NCBI RefSeq assembly: GCF_000967545.1
Contig: NZ_JXXV01000026.1
Span: 1-64,000 of the forward strand
Direction of reading: 5' to 3'
Length of the DNA: 64,000 bases
Origin: Vibrio galatheae
GTDB lineage: Bacteria > Pseudomonadota > Gammaproteobacteria > Enterobacterales > Vibrionaceae
The notes under the pieces were generated by a model. That model made no database searches. It was not told where the DNA came from and was given only the letters and a program-made list of their open reading frames with translations. Shown here one piece after another: positions 16,171 through 25,085 of this stretch; within the stretch, counting starts at the first letter, position 1, and the number at the start of each line of letters is the position of its first letter. Made by a program: the position numbers and the translations under genes.

Positions 16171-17136
16171 CTAAGGGTAAGCCTTCAACATCTCCAATGC
16201 CTGCTTAGTGAGTTGCTCGGTATACGAGTTTATCTTCCAGTGATTAGGACTCCACCCCTTAACAAAGCGTTGAAAATCTGCCCACGCAATCGCAAACAAA
16301 GGACGCCATTGTTGCTCTACAGAGTGAGGTGAAAGGCTCGGTTGGTGCTTAGCAAGAGCGAATGCAAGACTCGAAAAATAACTGTCTAAAACCCACGCTT
16401 CCATCTCAGCACACTGCTCCGGGGCGACAGCACTACTCATAAACAGCGCGACGTCTTTCATCGCGCAGCCGATACCCACATACTGAAAATCGACCGCTGC
16501 GGCTTGCTCCCCATCAGGTGTAAAACAGAAATTGGCTAATTTGGCATCGCCATGAACTAAGGTCAAATAAGGTGCGCGCTGCAACACCCTATCTATTTTT
16601 TCAGCTTGCGCTTTGAGTTGAGAGTCTGGCAGAGCTTGCCATTCGTCTGGTCGCGTAGCTAGGTGCCAATAGGTACCAACCTCCCATAATCCATCACCGG
16701 AATGAGCAATATGTTGGGCGTGAAACTCGGCTAACCAGTGTAAACAGGAGCGTAAATGGGTTCGATTGGGAGTGGTAACTACGTCACTAAACCCCGCTTG
16801 CTTGAGATCCTCCATCACCAATAAAAGCGCTTCGCCGTGCTGGATAATCTTTTCCGTCTTTGGCACTCTGGCAAAACACGATTTCGCACCACCTTGGTAC
16901 CAGTTCAATTCAACCTGATAAGAGCGCAGTTTACGCTGATGTGACAAATCACTGTTCCAGCCACGCGGATGGTTGCTCGGTTTGGGCAATTGAATATGTT
17001 TAACAATGATACTGGTGTTGTCGACGTTGAGTCGTACTAATTCGCCGTAACCTCCCCACAATACCTGCAGTACCTGTTTAGATTGGAGATGGGTGTAGCC
17101 AAGTTGAGAAACCAACGATTGATAGTTGTACTGCAT
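16171..17136 (-). CDS. Aminoglycoside-phosphotransferase-like kinase
   Basis: A 321-residue protein with the protein-kinase-like APH fold: catalytic loop Val-His-Gly-Asp-Ala-Lys-Leu-Ala-Asn (about 198-206) and the metal-binding Asp in Ala-Val-Asp-Phe-Gln-Tyr-Val-Gly (about 217-224). This form, with Asp-Phe-Gln, is close to the EcKinase/DUF1679-like group of small-molecule kinases. The substrate is not known; antibiotic resistance should not be assumed. It is 3 bp downstream of a small acetyltransferase gene and probably co-transcribed. Confidence 0.8.
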   Translation of the reverse strand: MQYNYQSLVSQLGYTHLQSKQVLQVLWGGYGELVRLNVDNTSIIVKHIQLPKPSNHPRGWNSDLSHQRKLRSYQVELNWYQGGAKSCFARVPKTEKIIQHGEALLLVMEDLKQAGFSDVVTTPNRTHLRSCLHWLAEFHAQHIAHSGDGLWEVGTYWHLATRPDEWQALPDSQLKAQAEKIDRVLQRAPYLTLVHGDAKLANFCFTPDGEQAAAVDFQYVGIGCAMKDVALFMSSAVAPEQCAEMEAWVLDSYFSSLAFALAKHQPSLSPHSVEQQWRPLFAIAWADFQRFVKGWSPNHWKINSYTEQLTKQALEMLKAYP

Positions 17137-17139
17137 GGT

Positions 17140-17418
17140 TTAGGCTTTTAAATGAGACCATTGAGCGTTACGTTCTAGATAGTGGGCAACATAACTGCAG
17201 ATCGGCTCTATCTTCACACCCAGACTTTCAATTTCAGGTAACACCGCTTCCATCATGACCTTGCCATAACCTTTTCCTTGCAACACCTCAGGGACTTTGG
17301 TTGAGGTAATCGCATAGATGCCATCCTTGTCCTGAAATTTTACCACGGCGAAGTGCTCACCCTCTAAATGGACACGAAATTCACCGTTTGAGCGATCGAG
17401 AGTTACCTTATGGGCCAT
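17140..17418 (-). CDS. Small GNAT acetyltransferase (YjdJ/Gcn5-like)
   Basis: A 92-residue minimal acetyltransferase-fold protein, with Val-Leu-Gln-Gly-Lys-Gly-Tyr-Gly-Lys-Val-Met as the acetyl-CoA loop (about 44-54) and a Cys-Ser-Tyr-Val motif near the C terminus, as in the YidJ/COG2388 group. Function is unknown. The start is preceded by AAGGAGT. First gene of a two-gene unit with the APH-like kinase. Confidence 0.82.
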   Translation of the reverse strand: MAHKVTLDRSNGEFRVHLEGEHFAVVKFQDKDGIYAITSTKVPEVLQGKGYGKVMMEAVLPEIESLGVKIEPICSYVAHYLERNAQWSHLKA

Positions 17419-17589
17419 GTTGACTCCTTAAAATGATACTTAGCTCAACTTTATTGAGCAAATTGATGTTTGAACATGACGCAAACCAAACTTAGAATTG
17501 ATTTTGTCCAAATGTTACAGAGTGTCATTTGGATGTCATATATTCACCTACCTCAAAAACAATAACATGGTGGGGACAACGGAGGCTAG

Positions 17590-18324
17590 ATGAATACCCA
17601 GGCAACGGCGGTGAAAGAGCAGCCAGCTCGTACAGCAATTGATAAAAATATCTCGGTTTTAAACAGTACTGATGCATTGGCAATGGTCGAGCATGGCGGT
17701 GAGCTTACCATAGGAATTACTACCCCCGTGGGCACAACCTTTCGCTGTAAAACCGCGTTCATCGGGACGCATTCAGATAATGTCATCTTAGCTGAGCTAC
17801 CAAAGATCTCTGATGATGATTTGGATTTTTTCTTTCAAGCCGGTTTTTGGGCAACAATCAGAGCTATTTCACCACGGGGAGAAGGCGCGATTGTTCATTT
17901 TCGCGGTCAACTGCAACACATTTTAAAAGCGCCAGTCGCCATTTTCACGCTTTCCGTTCCGCAAACGATGCAAGTAACACAACTGCGCAAAGAACCTCGT
18001 TTTGACGTCAATTTAACCACTAAAGTCATTGCAGACAGTCACAAACTCGATAGCGAAATTCGCGACTTGTCTAAAAGTGGCTGTCGTTTCATCACAGCCC
18101 CACTCAGTCGACCGTTCCAAATTGGCGACGATATTGAACTGCACGTACAGCTTGGTTCGCAGAAAGGGAAACCGTTTGAGCCTTTGTTCGGCAAAGTATG
18201 TAACTTGCAACGTTCACTGCACTACGCCCGCTATGGGGTGGCCTTTACTGACAATGGTAAAGAGAACGCGAAAGTATTGCTCGGACACCTAAAATTTGAT
18301 GGTACTAAGCTGACACTTAGATAA
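17590..18324 (+). CDS. PilZ domain protein (YcgR-like, c-di-GMP effector)
   Basis: A 244-residue cytoplasmic protein with an N-terminal YcgR-N-like barrel (about 35-125) and a C-terminal PilZ domain (about 130-240). The c-di-GMP signature is present: Leu-Arg-Lys-Glu-Pro-Arg and, about 25 residues later, Asp-Leu-Ser-Lys-Ser-Gly. Proteins of this layout act on flagellar motor, motility or biofilm in vibrios. An excellent GGAGG lies 4 bp before the ATG. A bidirectional terminator follows. Confidence 0.88.
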   Translation: MNTQATAVKEQPARTAIDKNISVLNSTDALAMVEHGGELTIGITTPVGTTFRCKTAFIGTHSDNVILAELPKISDDDLDFFFQAGFWATIRAISPRGEGAIVHFRGQLQHILKAPVAIFTLSVPQTMQVTQLRKEPRFDVNLTTKVIADSHKLDSEIRDLSKSGCRFITAPLSRPFQIGDDIELHVQLGSQKGKPFEPLFGKVCNLQRSLHYARYGVAFTDNGKENAKVLLGHLKFDGTKLTLR

Positions 18325-18338
18325 ACAAGTCTGCAACT

Positions 18339-18368
18339 AAAATGCCCTGCTAAATTGCAGGGCATTTT
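18339..18368. terminator. Bidirectional intrinsic terminator
   Basis: A 12-bp stem (arms 18339-18350 and 18357-18368, core TGCCCTGC) with a 6-nt loop and A/T tracts on both sides, between the convergent PilZ and gltS genes. Confidence 0.92.
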
Positions 18369-18385
18369 TTATTCCTCAAACAAGA

Positions 18386-19612
18386 TTAGCCGATGAACGA
18401 GATGTAACCTTGAAGAATGATCAGGTTGACGATATCGATAAAGAACGCGCCAACAATGGGCACCACCATAAAGGCTTGTGGGGAGGGACCGAACTTATTC
18501 ACCAAAGATCCCATGTTCATCACCGCAGTCGGCGTTGCACCTAAGCCAAACCCACAGTGGCCGCCCGCAATGACCGCGGCGTCATAGTTGGATCCCATGA
18601 CTTTGAAGGTGACAAAATAACAAAATACGCCCAGAACGAACGACTGCACCGCCAAGATAATCAAGAAAGGCACTGCTAAATCAAAGATATTCCACAATTT
18701 TAGGCTCATTAATGCCATGGCGAGAAACAATGACAAGGAGACCGTACCTAGAATGTCGACCGTCTCAGCATCTACTTTATGCACCTTGCTGACTTCAAGT
18801 AAGTTAGTGACAAAAACACCGATAAAAAGCGCATAAACAAAGTCAGGAATCATCAGCCAACTGACCTCAAAACTGCTCACCCATTGCTCGAGGTATTTTG
18901 CACCAGTAACGCAGATAAGCAGAATAAACAAAATTTCGATGACTTTCTTCGCCGTCACTTTATCTTCTTCATACTCATTGTAAGTCACGAGCTCCGGAAA
19001 ACGTTCATGAGTATGCGTCCCAGTGCCATATTCCGACTCAAAACTATTTTTGTTAATCAGTTTTTGTGCCACCGGACTACCTATAATACCCCCGATGATT
19101 AAACCAAATGTCGCAGACGCCATCGCTATTTCTAAGGTATTAGATAAACCGTAGCTGTCGGAAAATGTCTGTGACCAAGCGGCGCCCGTTCCGTGACCAC
19201 CCGATAAGGTGATTGAACCTGCAATTAATCCCATTAATGGATCTAACCCGAGCGCTGTTGCCAAAGAGACACCGACACCGTTTTGAATGATGATGTAAAA
19301 CGAAGCGACCGCTAAGAAGATGAACACTTTAGCACCGCCTTTAATCAACTGGGTATAGTTGGCGGCTAACCCGACAGTGCTAAAAAACATTAGCATAAAT
19401 ATTTTTTGCAGCGGCAAAGAAAATTCAAGGTCTAACCCATTGAAATGCGTAAGAGTGATAATCATGGCGACGATCAATCCACCAACGATTGGCTCTGGAA
19501 TATTGAATTTCTTTAGTACCGGGAGCTTAGCATTAACAAAGTGCCCCAAAAATAAAACGCTAATGGCGATTAAGAAAGATTCTAGTGGTCCAACTGAAAT
19601 TATCTGATTCAT
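18386..19612 (-). CDS. gltS: Sodium/glutamate symporter
   Basis: A 408-residue membrane protein matching the length of E. coli GltS (about 401). The two re-entrant-loop motifs of the ESS family are clear: Gly-Gly-His-Gly-Thr-Gly-Ala-Ala-Trp near 140 and Gly-Gly-His-Cys-Gly-Phe-Gly-Leu-Gly-Ala-Thr-Pro near 350. It imports glutamate with sodium across the inner membrane. It is a single gene read leftward from a long spacer. Osmotic or nitrogen control is plausible but no site is evident. Confidence 0.93.
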   Translation of the reverse strand: MNQIISVGPLESFLIAISVLFLGHFVNAKLPVLKKFNIPEPIVGGLIVAMIITLTHFNGLDLEFSLPLQKIFMLMFFSTVGLAANYTQLIKGGAKVFIFLAVASFYIIIQNGVGVSLATALGLDPLMGLIAGSITLSGGHGTGAAWSQTFSDSYGLSNTLEIAMASATFGLIIGGIIGSPVAQKLINKNSFESEYGTGTHTHERFPELVTYNEYEEDKVTAKKVIEILFILLICVTGAKYLEQWVSSFEVSWLMIPDFVYALFIGVFVTNLLEVSKVHKVDAETVDILGTVSLSLFLAMALMSLKLWNIFDLAVPFLIILAVQSFVLGVFCYFVTFKVMGSNYDAAVIAGGHCGFGLGATPTAVMNMGSLVNKFGPSPQAFMVVPIVGAFFIDIVNLIILQGYISFIG

Positions 19613-20265
19613 ATAACCTCTTTTTGTGATTCACTCATCTTCCCTAACGAGTCCAGAGTCAGAACTAACTCTGTGGATCTATGCTCAAAAATTCAACTTT
19701 TGCAATTGAAATTGTCCTTATCCAAACTCCCTCATGAGGTGAGTTTCAACAGCATTACCAACCAAATCAGATTGGGTGTGGGCAAAGAAAACGAGCATTG
19801 TCATTGAAAATTCACTTATTTGTCGAGTATTGGGTAGAAAACACCTCTCAAACAAGTGTAAACCAGTGCCAAATTTTAGGGGGATGGATTGAGGAAAAAG
19901 AGTAATTAACACGTTTCAGGCAAAAAAATAGCCAATCGCAAAAAGTGCAATTGGCTTATATATAGTGTGAACAAATTACATTCACTAACAACGTCAGTTG
20001 GCTAGGTGACCCTCGGCTTAAGAAGGGTCGGTTATATATATGCAGTTAGCGTGCCAAGTTTAAAACAGGCATATTTTTGTAGTATTCCGCATTTTTCTGC
20101 CCGTTTGGCTTCCTAAAATGCAATATGAAAATCGCATTTTGCAAAAGTTCGCAAAAACATATTAAACTACATTCTTATAAACATATCTATCAACGTTGAT
20201 TTTTGTTACTTTTTGTCGTTAAGAGTCGATATACTCTCTGCACCTAACATTAGACACCATAAAGA
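19613..20265. other. 653-bp intergenic region between gltS and DUF368 gene
   Basis: There is no credible protein gene. The right half has a candidate minus-strand small RNA (about 19922-20025), listed separately. Near 20230-20235 there is TATACT that could be the -10 of the DUF368 gene. The AT-rich left part (19613-19900) probably carries the gltS promoter. A 64-codon frame at 19718-19912 on the minus strand has no family features. Confidence 0.6.
19922..20025 (-). ncRNA. Candidate small RNA with own promoter and terminator
   Basis: On the minus strand a TTGGCA (20052-20057) and TATAAC (20031-20036) form a -35/-10-like pair with a short 15-bp gap, predicting a start near 20025. The roughly 100-nt transcript has a 5' stem-loop (GACCCT/AGGGTC), an open middle segment, and ends in an 11-bp stem (19930-19940 with 19946-19956, one G-U pair) followed by seven T, a canonical Rho-independent terminator. 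No start codon with an SD lies inside. I do not recognise it as a known Vibrio sRNA, and the 5' end is approximate. Confidence 0.55.
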
Positions 20266-21186
20266 ATGAATTACTTAACCACTTTTCTTAAAGGTATGGC
20301 AATGGGTGCTGCTGACGTTGTCCCCGGTGTATCTGGCGGAACCATCGCTTTTATTACCGGTATTTATGACACCTTACTTGAGAGTATTCGCCGTATAAAT
20401 CCTAGTGTCATCAGCATTGTGAGACGAGAGGGCTTCAAAGCCGCTTTTCAACATATCAATGGTCTATTTCTCATTGCTCTATTTGGCGGTGTGCTGACAA
20501 GTATCGCGACGCTAGCCAAACTTATCTCCTGGCTGCTGGCGACGCACCCCATCCCAATCTGGTCTTTTTTCTTTGGTCTAATTTTGGTGTCTGTTTTCCA
20601 TATGCTTAAGCAAATTGAGCATAAAAGCTTAAGCCGCCTACTGTTCTTACTGCTAGGTATTGGGTTCGCTTATAGCATCACAGTTCTCAACCCACTGCAG
20701 TTGGAACCTAGCAGTATTAATGTGTTACTTGCTGGCGGGATTGCTATTTGCGCTATGATCTTACCAGGCATTTCGGGGAGCTTCATTCTATTGCTAATCG
20801 GTATGTATACTCCGGTATTAACTGCGGTCAAATCAGCCGATATCACCATACTTGCGCTGTTTCTAACCGGCTGCGTACTGGGGCTATTGAGTTTCTCACA
20901 CGTGCTCTCTTGGCTTTTAAAGCGTTTTCGAGACCTTACGTTAGTATTTCTAACTGGGTTGATGTTAGGGACGCTACCCAAGATTTGGCCTTGGAAGGAA
21001 ACCATTACATGGCGTACTAACTCGAGCGGTGAACAAGTTCCCTTGATTCAACACAATTTATCGCCAGCAGATTTCGAAGCTTTAACCTCACAGCCTTCTC
21101 AACTAGGTGTCGCAATCGTGTTAATGCTATGCGCCATTGCTCTTGTGCTCGGACTAGAGAAATTTGCCGAAACGCGAGATTTATAA
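20266..21186 (+). CDS. DUF368 protein, undecaprenyl-phosphate translocase (PopT family)
   Basis: A 306-residue membrane protein of eight to nine hydrophobic segments with the DUF368 signature near the N terminus (Gly-Ala-Ala-Asp-Val-Val-Pro-Gly-Val-Ser-Gly-Gly-Thr) and its repeat Leu-Pro-Gly-Ile-Ser-Gly-Ser-Phe near 168. Published work on this family, including in Vibrio cholerae, assigns it to recycling undecaprenyl phosphate across the inner membrane for cell-envelope synthesis, important at alkaline pH. The ribosome-binding site is weak (AAAGA). It is a single gene with its own terminator. Confidence 0.9.
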   Translation: MNYLTTFLKGMAMGAADVVPGVSGGTIAFITGIYDTLLESIRRINPSVISIVRREGFKAAFQHINGLFLIALFGGVLTSIATLAKLISWLLATHPIPIWSFFFGLILVSVFHMLKQIEHKSLSRLLFLLLGIGFAYSITVLNPLQLEPSSINVLLAGGIAICAMILPGISGSFILLLIGMYTPVLTAVKSADITILALFLTGCVLGLLSFSHVLSWLLKRFRDLTLVFLTGLMLGTLPKIWPWKETITWRTNSSGEQVPLIQHNLSPADFEALTSQPSQLGVAIVLMLCAIALVLGLEKFAETRDL

Positions 21187-21195
21187 TTTGAGTCA

Positions 21196-21221
21196 AAAAC
21201 GGCTTCATGCGAAGCCGTTTT
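21196..21221 (+). terminator. Intrinsic terminator after DUF368 gene
   Basis: An 11-bp perfect stem (arms 21196-21206 and 21211-21221, core CGGCTTC) with an ATGC loop and flanking A and T runs, 9 bp past the stop codon. Confidence 0.92.
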
Positions 21222-21248
21222 AATTCCCTCTCATGCAACAAACAACAA

Positions 21249-21263
21249 TGAGAATCAATTGCA
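21249..21263 (+). promoter_or_regulatory. Fur-box-like site upstream of fhuF-type gene
   Basis: TGAGAATCAATTGCA matches 10 of the 14 defined positions of the 7-1-7 Fur consensus TGATAATNATTATCA. It lies 58 bp before the siderophore reductase gene, consistent with iron repression. Confidence 0.6.
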
Positions 21264-21320
21264 TTAACTTTTAATCTTGATTATCCTTAGCGACATCATT
21301 CCACAAAACAAACACAACCC

Positions 21321-22052
21321 ATGAGTGGCCTCTCGTTCTTTGAGCACCTTTTCGAACATTCAAAACAGGTTACCCCTTATCTCAATGGCAGCATAAAACC
21401 ATTTTCTAACAACACGTTGGATCAGACCATTATTCATATTGGTTGCTCCAGCGCAGACAGTATTCAAACCTTGTATGAAAACCTCAAACAGGCTCATCCA
21501 GAAGCCGGGGCACCCTACTGGCTCACTCGGACTTGGACTTTGCTGTGCTGGCAACCTATCTATGTTGCTTTTATTGCGATTTATGCCTGTAAAGGGTTAC
21601 CAAAACTTTCCTCCATTGCGCAGCAAGTACAACCGAATTTCATCAGTGGTTTTCACTTTAGCTCTGCAGAATATATCGGTGGTACGGAGCAAGAGCTCAT
21701 TGAACAAGCGGGTAAAGAACTCACAACTCTATTTAACTATTTTCGCCAAGAGATGACGTTATGGACGCGCATTAGACCCGGTTTTACCAATCACTTATTT
21801 GCAGATGGCATACTCAGCTGTCTAGTTAAACTCCATCATGACTCTCCTCACCTTTCAGGCCAATATCTACTCAACCAAGCTCGTCAATGGCTTTCCGCAT
21901 GTCAACTTCCCGAAAAGCTCATTGCGTCTCTCACCTACGACGAAGAGTCCAAACAGCTTACTTTTGTACGAACGAGCTGTTGTTTAGTCTACAAGTGTCA
22001 GGGCCGCAAGCTATGCAGCAACTGCCCTAGACACCCAAATAACAAACGTTAA
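21321..22052 (+). CDS. Siderophore-iron reductase, FhuF-like
   Basis: A 243-residue cytoplasmic protein ending in the FhuF [2Fe-2S] signature Cys-Cys-x10-Cys-x2-Cys (Cys220, 221, 232, 235). FhuF-type proteins reduce ferric iron in imported hydroxamate siderophores so the metal is released. The adjoining aerobactin genes point to ferric aerobactin as substrate. It runs convergent to the MFS gene with stop codons overlapping by 4 bp, and a Fur-like site lies upstream. Confidence 0.85.
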   Translation: MSGLSFFEHLFEHSKQVTPYLNGSIKPFSNNTLDQTIIHIGCSSADSIQTLYENLKQAHPEAGAPYWLTRTWTLLCWQPIYVAFIAIYACKGLPKLSSIAQQVQPNFISGFHFSSAEYIGGTEQELIEQAGKELTTLFNYFRQEMTLWTRIRPGFTNHLFADGILSCLVKLHHDSPHLSGQYLLNQARQWLSACQLPEKLIASLTYDEESKQLTFVRTSCCLVYKCQGRKLCSNCPRHPNNKR

Positions 22053-23257
22053 GATTGTTCAAGCACCTGAGCTTTTTTTTGCCTACAGTTGGAAAGTGCT
22101 GTAACGAAAATCAGTACCGAAAACAGTAAACACAGATAAACAGGGTAGCGGGAATCAATTGTGGCACAAAAGGCCAACAACGAAGCAAGCCCGTATCCAA
22201 TGGTATGCGACATTGATATGTACCCTGCAACCGCCCCCGGTGATCCGCTTTGTGTTTCGGTGGCTGATGAGGTATAGGCAGGCACAAGTAGGGCCGCACC
22301 TATAGCAGCAATCGCCATCGCGACGCCAAAAGCCCAAATAGACGGAATTAAAAACAGTCCGAAGCCAATCACTAGACTGATAGCACCGAAACGGTACATT
22401 GCCTGCGTTGTCATTTTTTTATTCTTAACCACGACGATCTGAGCAGCAAATGTGCACGCTGCACTGATGGTCAGTAGTACACCAATCGCGTCACTTATCT
22501 CAGCCGTTGACCAGTGAGTGATAGAAGAAATGAGCGGAGAAAAACTGTATTGCAGTAAAGAAATTGAGGCACAAAGCAGTAAACCAGTGAGTAAAAATGG
22601 CGACAACTCTTTTTGTGGTAACCAAGGTAATGGCGCTTTATTCTGACTCTGCTCTCGATTTGGCTTAGGAGCAGGTAAAAACAGCGCCGCTATTAACGCT
22701 ATGCTAGGGAGCACTATCATAACCACCAGCGGGGCAAAAGGAGAGAGTTTCAACGCCACAATGGACAGTAACGGGCCAAGCAGTCGCCCGCTACTCAAAC
22801 CTATACTCACCGCCGTAATCGCTTGCAGTCGATGCTGCTCACCACACAATAAGATTGCCCAATGCTGACTGGCTGGCACCATGCCGGAAACCGTACAGCC
22901 ATAAACCACTCGTGCAACAACTAGCCCTAGCAAACCAATCAAGGTCCACTGCGCTCCTTTAGCGCTATACATGGCAAAAAGACATAGTAAAGCAAAGCTG
23001 AACGCCATGCCCACCAGCGCTTGAACCACGACTTTTTTAGGGCCAAATTTATCGCTATACCTTCCCCAAAAAGGTGCCGATGGCAAAAACAGAAAACTTC
23101 CCACCGCAATTAGAATCGACCAAGTTGGCAAATCAAACGCAGACTGTTCAACAAGAAATGGCAATGAAACCAAAAGCCCATTTTGGCCAATACCCATAAG
23201 CGCAGCTGCAAGACTAATAACCGCCAACTGTGACCGGTTGTTCAGCGTACCTGACAT
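22049..23257 (-). CDS. MFS transporter, possible aerobactin exporter
   Basis: A 402-residue twelve-segment MFS protein, with Trp-Gly-Arg-Tyr-Ser-Asp-Lys-Phe-Gly-Pro-Lys-Lys in the loop after the second segment, the standard MFS motif A. Its start lies 70 bp from a Fur-box-like site shared with the divergent importer operon, and it is surrounded by aerobactin genes. In other vibrios an MFS protein (PvsC type) exports the native siderophore, so aerobactin export is the likely job, but this is inference from context. Confidence 0.8.
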   Translation of the reverse strand: MSGTLNNRSQLAVISLAAALMGIGQNGLLVSLPFLVEQSAFDLPTWSILIAVGSFLFLPSAPFWGRYSDKFGPKKVVVQALVGMAFSFALLCLFAMYSAKGAQWTLIGLLGLVVARVVYGCTVSGMVPASQHWAILLCGEQHRLQAITAVSIGLSSGRLLGPLLSIVALKLSPFAPLVVMIVLPSIALIAALFLPAPKPNREQSQNKAPLPWLPQKELSPFLLTGLLLCASISLLQYSFSPLISSITHWSTAEISDAIGVLLTISAACTFAAQIVVVKNKKMTTQAMYRFGAISLVIGFGLFLIPSIWAFGVAMAIAAIGAALLVPAYTSSATETQSGSPGAVAGYISMSHTIGYGLASLLAFCATIDSRYPVYLCLLFSVLIFVTALSNCRQKKAQVLEQS

Positions 23258-23326
23258 AATTTGTAATACTCAATATTTGAAGGGTCAACAAAAACAACAT
23301 CAACATAATGATAGATTTGTTGATTA

Positions 23327-23341
23327 TGAAAATAATTATCA
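23327..23341 (+). promoter_or_regulatory. Fur box between divergent MFS and importer genes
   Basis: TGAAAATAATTATCA fits the 7-1-7 Fur consensus at all but one position. It lies 70 bp from the MFS start and 63 bp from the ATPase start, so it can control both directions. Confidence 0.82.
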
Positions 23342-23403
23342 TTTATATTTCGATATGGTAACATTAACGCCTTGTAGACAATTACTCAACTGACTATTTC
23401 GCT

Positions 23404-24171
23404 ATGTACCAACTGGTCGATGCGTCGTTTGAAATCGACGGAAAAACGATCCTAGCTCCGACTAATCTTAAATTTGCCCCTGGAAAAGTAACCACTTTGC
23501 TTGGTCACAATGGCTGCGGTAAATCGACCTTGATTAAACTACTGAGCCGTCAAAATACCAGTTCAACTGGGCAAGTCCTGCTTGATCAACACCCTGTCGC
23601 TTCGTTCGATCATTTAGAATTTGCACATCACGTTGCTTATTTACCTCAGCACCCACCTATCACCGATGGGGTTACCGTGCGTGAACTCGTTTGCTTCGGA
23701 CGTTATCCTTGGAAAGGGGTGTTTGGCCGCTACCGCCAACAAGACTATGACATTGTTGACCAAGCAATTGATAAAGTAGGCTTAAGTGCATTTTCTGATC
23801 GCTTTGTCGCTACGCTATCTGGCGGTGAAAGACAACGAGCTTGGGTCGCGATGCTGCTTGCTCAGCAAAGTCAATGTATTTTGCTTGATGAACCTACCTC
23901 TGCTCTCGATGTTGCACATCAACATGAACTGCTGTCTCTGATCCGAGACCTTAATCGCAGTCTGAATTTAACCGTGATCATGGTGTTACATGACGTCAAT
24001 ATGGCAGCGAAATTCAGCGACGAACTGATCGCGCTTCATTCTGGTCATGTCATCGCGAGCGGATCGCCACAAGAGCTGATGACAACAGAAACACTGCGCA
24101 AAATTTACGGTATGGATCTCGCGTTGTTTACCGATCCAAGCACTGGCAATCCAATCAGCTATATTCCCTAA
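23404..24171 (+). CDS. Ferric-siderophore ABC transporter ATPase (FhuC type)
   Basis: A 255-residue ATP-binding subunit: Walker A Gly-His-Asn-Gly-Cys-Gly-Lys-Ser-Thr (about 34-42), signature Leu-Ser-Gly-Gly-Glu-Arg-Gln-Arg (about 138-145) and Walker B Cys-Ile-Leu-Leu-Asp-Glu-Pro-Thr. It powers uptake of ferric hydroxamate-type siderophores across the inner membrane. It is followed 17 bp later by the binding protein and then the permease, an FhuCDB-type operon; equivalent genes beside vibrio aerobactin clusters have been named mat. Confidence 0.9.
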   Translation: MYQLVDASFEIDGKTILAPTNLKFAPGKVTTLLGHNGCGKSTLIKLLSRQNTSSTGQVLLDQHPVASFDHLEFAHHVAYLPQHPPITDGVTVRELVCFGRYPWKGVFGRYRQQDYDIVDQAIDKVGLSAFSDRFVATLSGGERQRAWVAMLLAQQSQCILLDEPTSALDVAHQHELLSLIRDLNRSLNLTVIMVLHDVNMAAKFSDELIALHSGHVIASGSPQELMTTETLRKIYGMDLALFTDPSTGNPISYIP

Positions 24172-24188
24172 ACAATAAGGACTCTTTT

Positions 24189-25085
24189 GTGAAAATATTC
24201 TTTGCCATGCTGGCAACGGTTTTAGCCTGTACCAGCCACGCTGTTGAAATCAATCATGAGATGGGCACAACGTCCTTTTCAGCACCGCCGAAGAAAGTGG
24301 TCGCTCTGGATTGGGCGTTAACAGAAACCGTCCTTAGTTTAGGTATCGAGCTGGTCGGTGTTGCCGATACTGAAGGTTATCGAGAGTGGGTGGTAGAGCC
24401 GAGCTTAAATGCAGAGGCGATCAACGTAGGTTCACGTCGTGAGCCAAACCTCGAACTCCTCACTGAGCTAAAACCTGATGTTATCCTGATGAGTCAGCAT
24501 ATGGCAGCGGCTTACGAACAGCTCAATCGTATCGCCCCCGTTTTAGTGTACAGCGTTTATAGCGCAGAAAAGCGCCCATTTGAGTCGGCGAAACATGTCA
24601 CTATTGAGTTAGGCAAACTATTCAATAAAGAGCCGCAAGCTCAGCGCGTAATTGACCAGACCATTCAACATCTAGAGCAAAACGGTAAAAAAATTCGCGC
24701 GGCAGGTAAGGCGACTAAACCGCTCATTTTTGCTCGTTTTATCAATGACAAAACCCTGCGTATTCACAGTCAAGGATCTTTAGCCCAAGCGACGATTGAT
24801 GCGATGAGATTACACAATGATTGGCGCGAGCAAACCAATCTGTGGGGATTTACCACGACAGGTATTGAAAAATTGGCGGAGCATCAACAAGCCAACGTCA
24901 TGATATTTGGTCCACTCAATGAAGAGCAACGGTCAAAACTGGTTCACTCCGCCCTGTGGCAAGCGATGGAATTTACCCGCACAGATTCCGTCTATGAGTT
25001 ACCTGCGATTTGGAGCTTTGGTGGATTAATCGCTGCGCAGCGCTTTAGTGACCATATCACCCAGCAACTGACCAAGACAGAATGA
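24189..25085 (+). CDS. Ferric-siderophore periplasmic binding protein (FhuD type)
   Basis: A 298-residue protein with a signal peptide ending around residue 18 (Cys-Thr-Ser-His-Ala) and the class III binding-protein fold. Typical motifs are Val-Val-Ala-Leu-Asp-Trp-Ala-Leu-Thr-Glu (about 37-46) and Pro-Asp-Val-Ile-Leu-Met-Ser (about 95-101). It should bind ferric aerobactin in the periplasm and deliver it to the permease. Its stop overlaps the permease start by 4 bp. Confidence 0.88.
   Translation: MKIFFAMLATVLACTSHAVEINHEMGTTSFSAPPKKVVALDWALTETVLSLGIELVGVADTEGYREWVVEPSLNAEAINVGSRREPNLELLTELKPDVILMSQHMAAAYEQLNRIAPVLVYSVYSAEKRPFESAKHVTIELGKLFNKEPQAQRVIDQTIQHLEQNGKKIRAAGKATKPLIFARFINDKTLRIHSQGSLAQATIDAMRLHNDWREQTNLWGFTTTGIEKLAEHQQANVMIFGPLNEEQRSKLVHSALWQAMEFTRTDSVYELPAIWSFGGLIAAQRFSDHITQQLTKTE

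Noticed and set aside
16162-16187. Imperfect hairpin at the end of the GNAT gene
   Set aside because: The stem has mismatches and overlaps the 3' end of the kinase gene, so it was not called a terminator.
19718-19912. 64-codon frame in the gltS-DUF368 spacer
   Set aside because: No recognisable domain, no clear ribosome-binding site.
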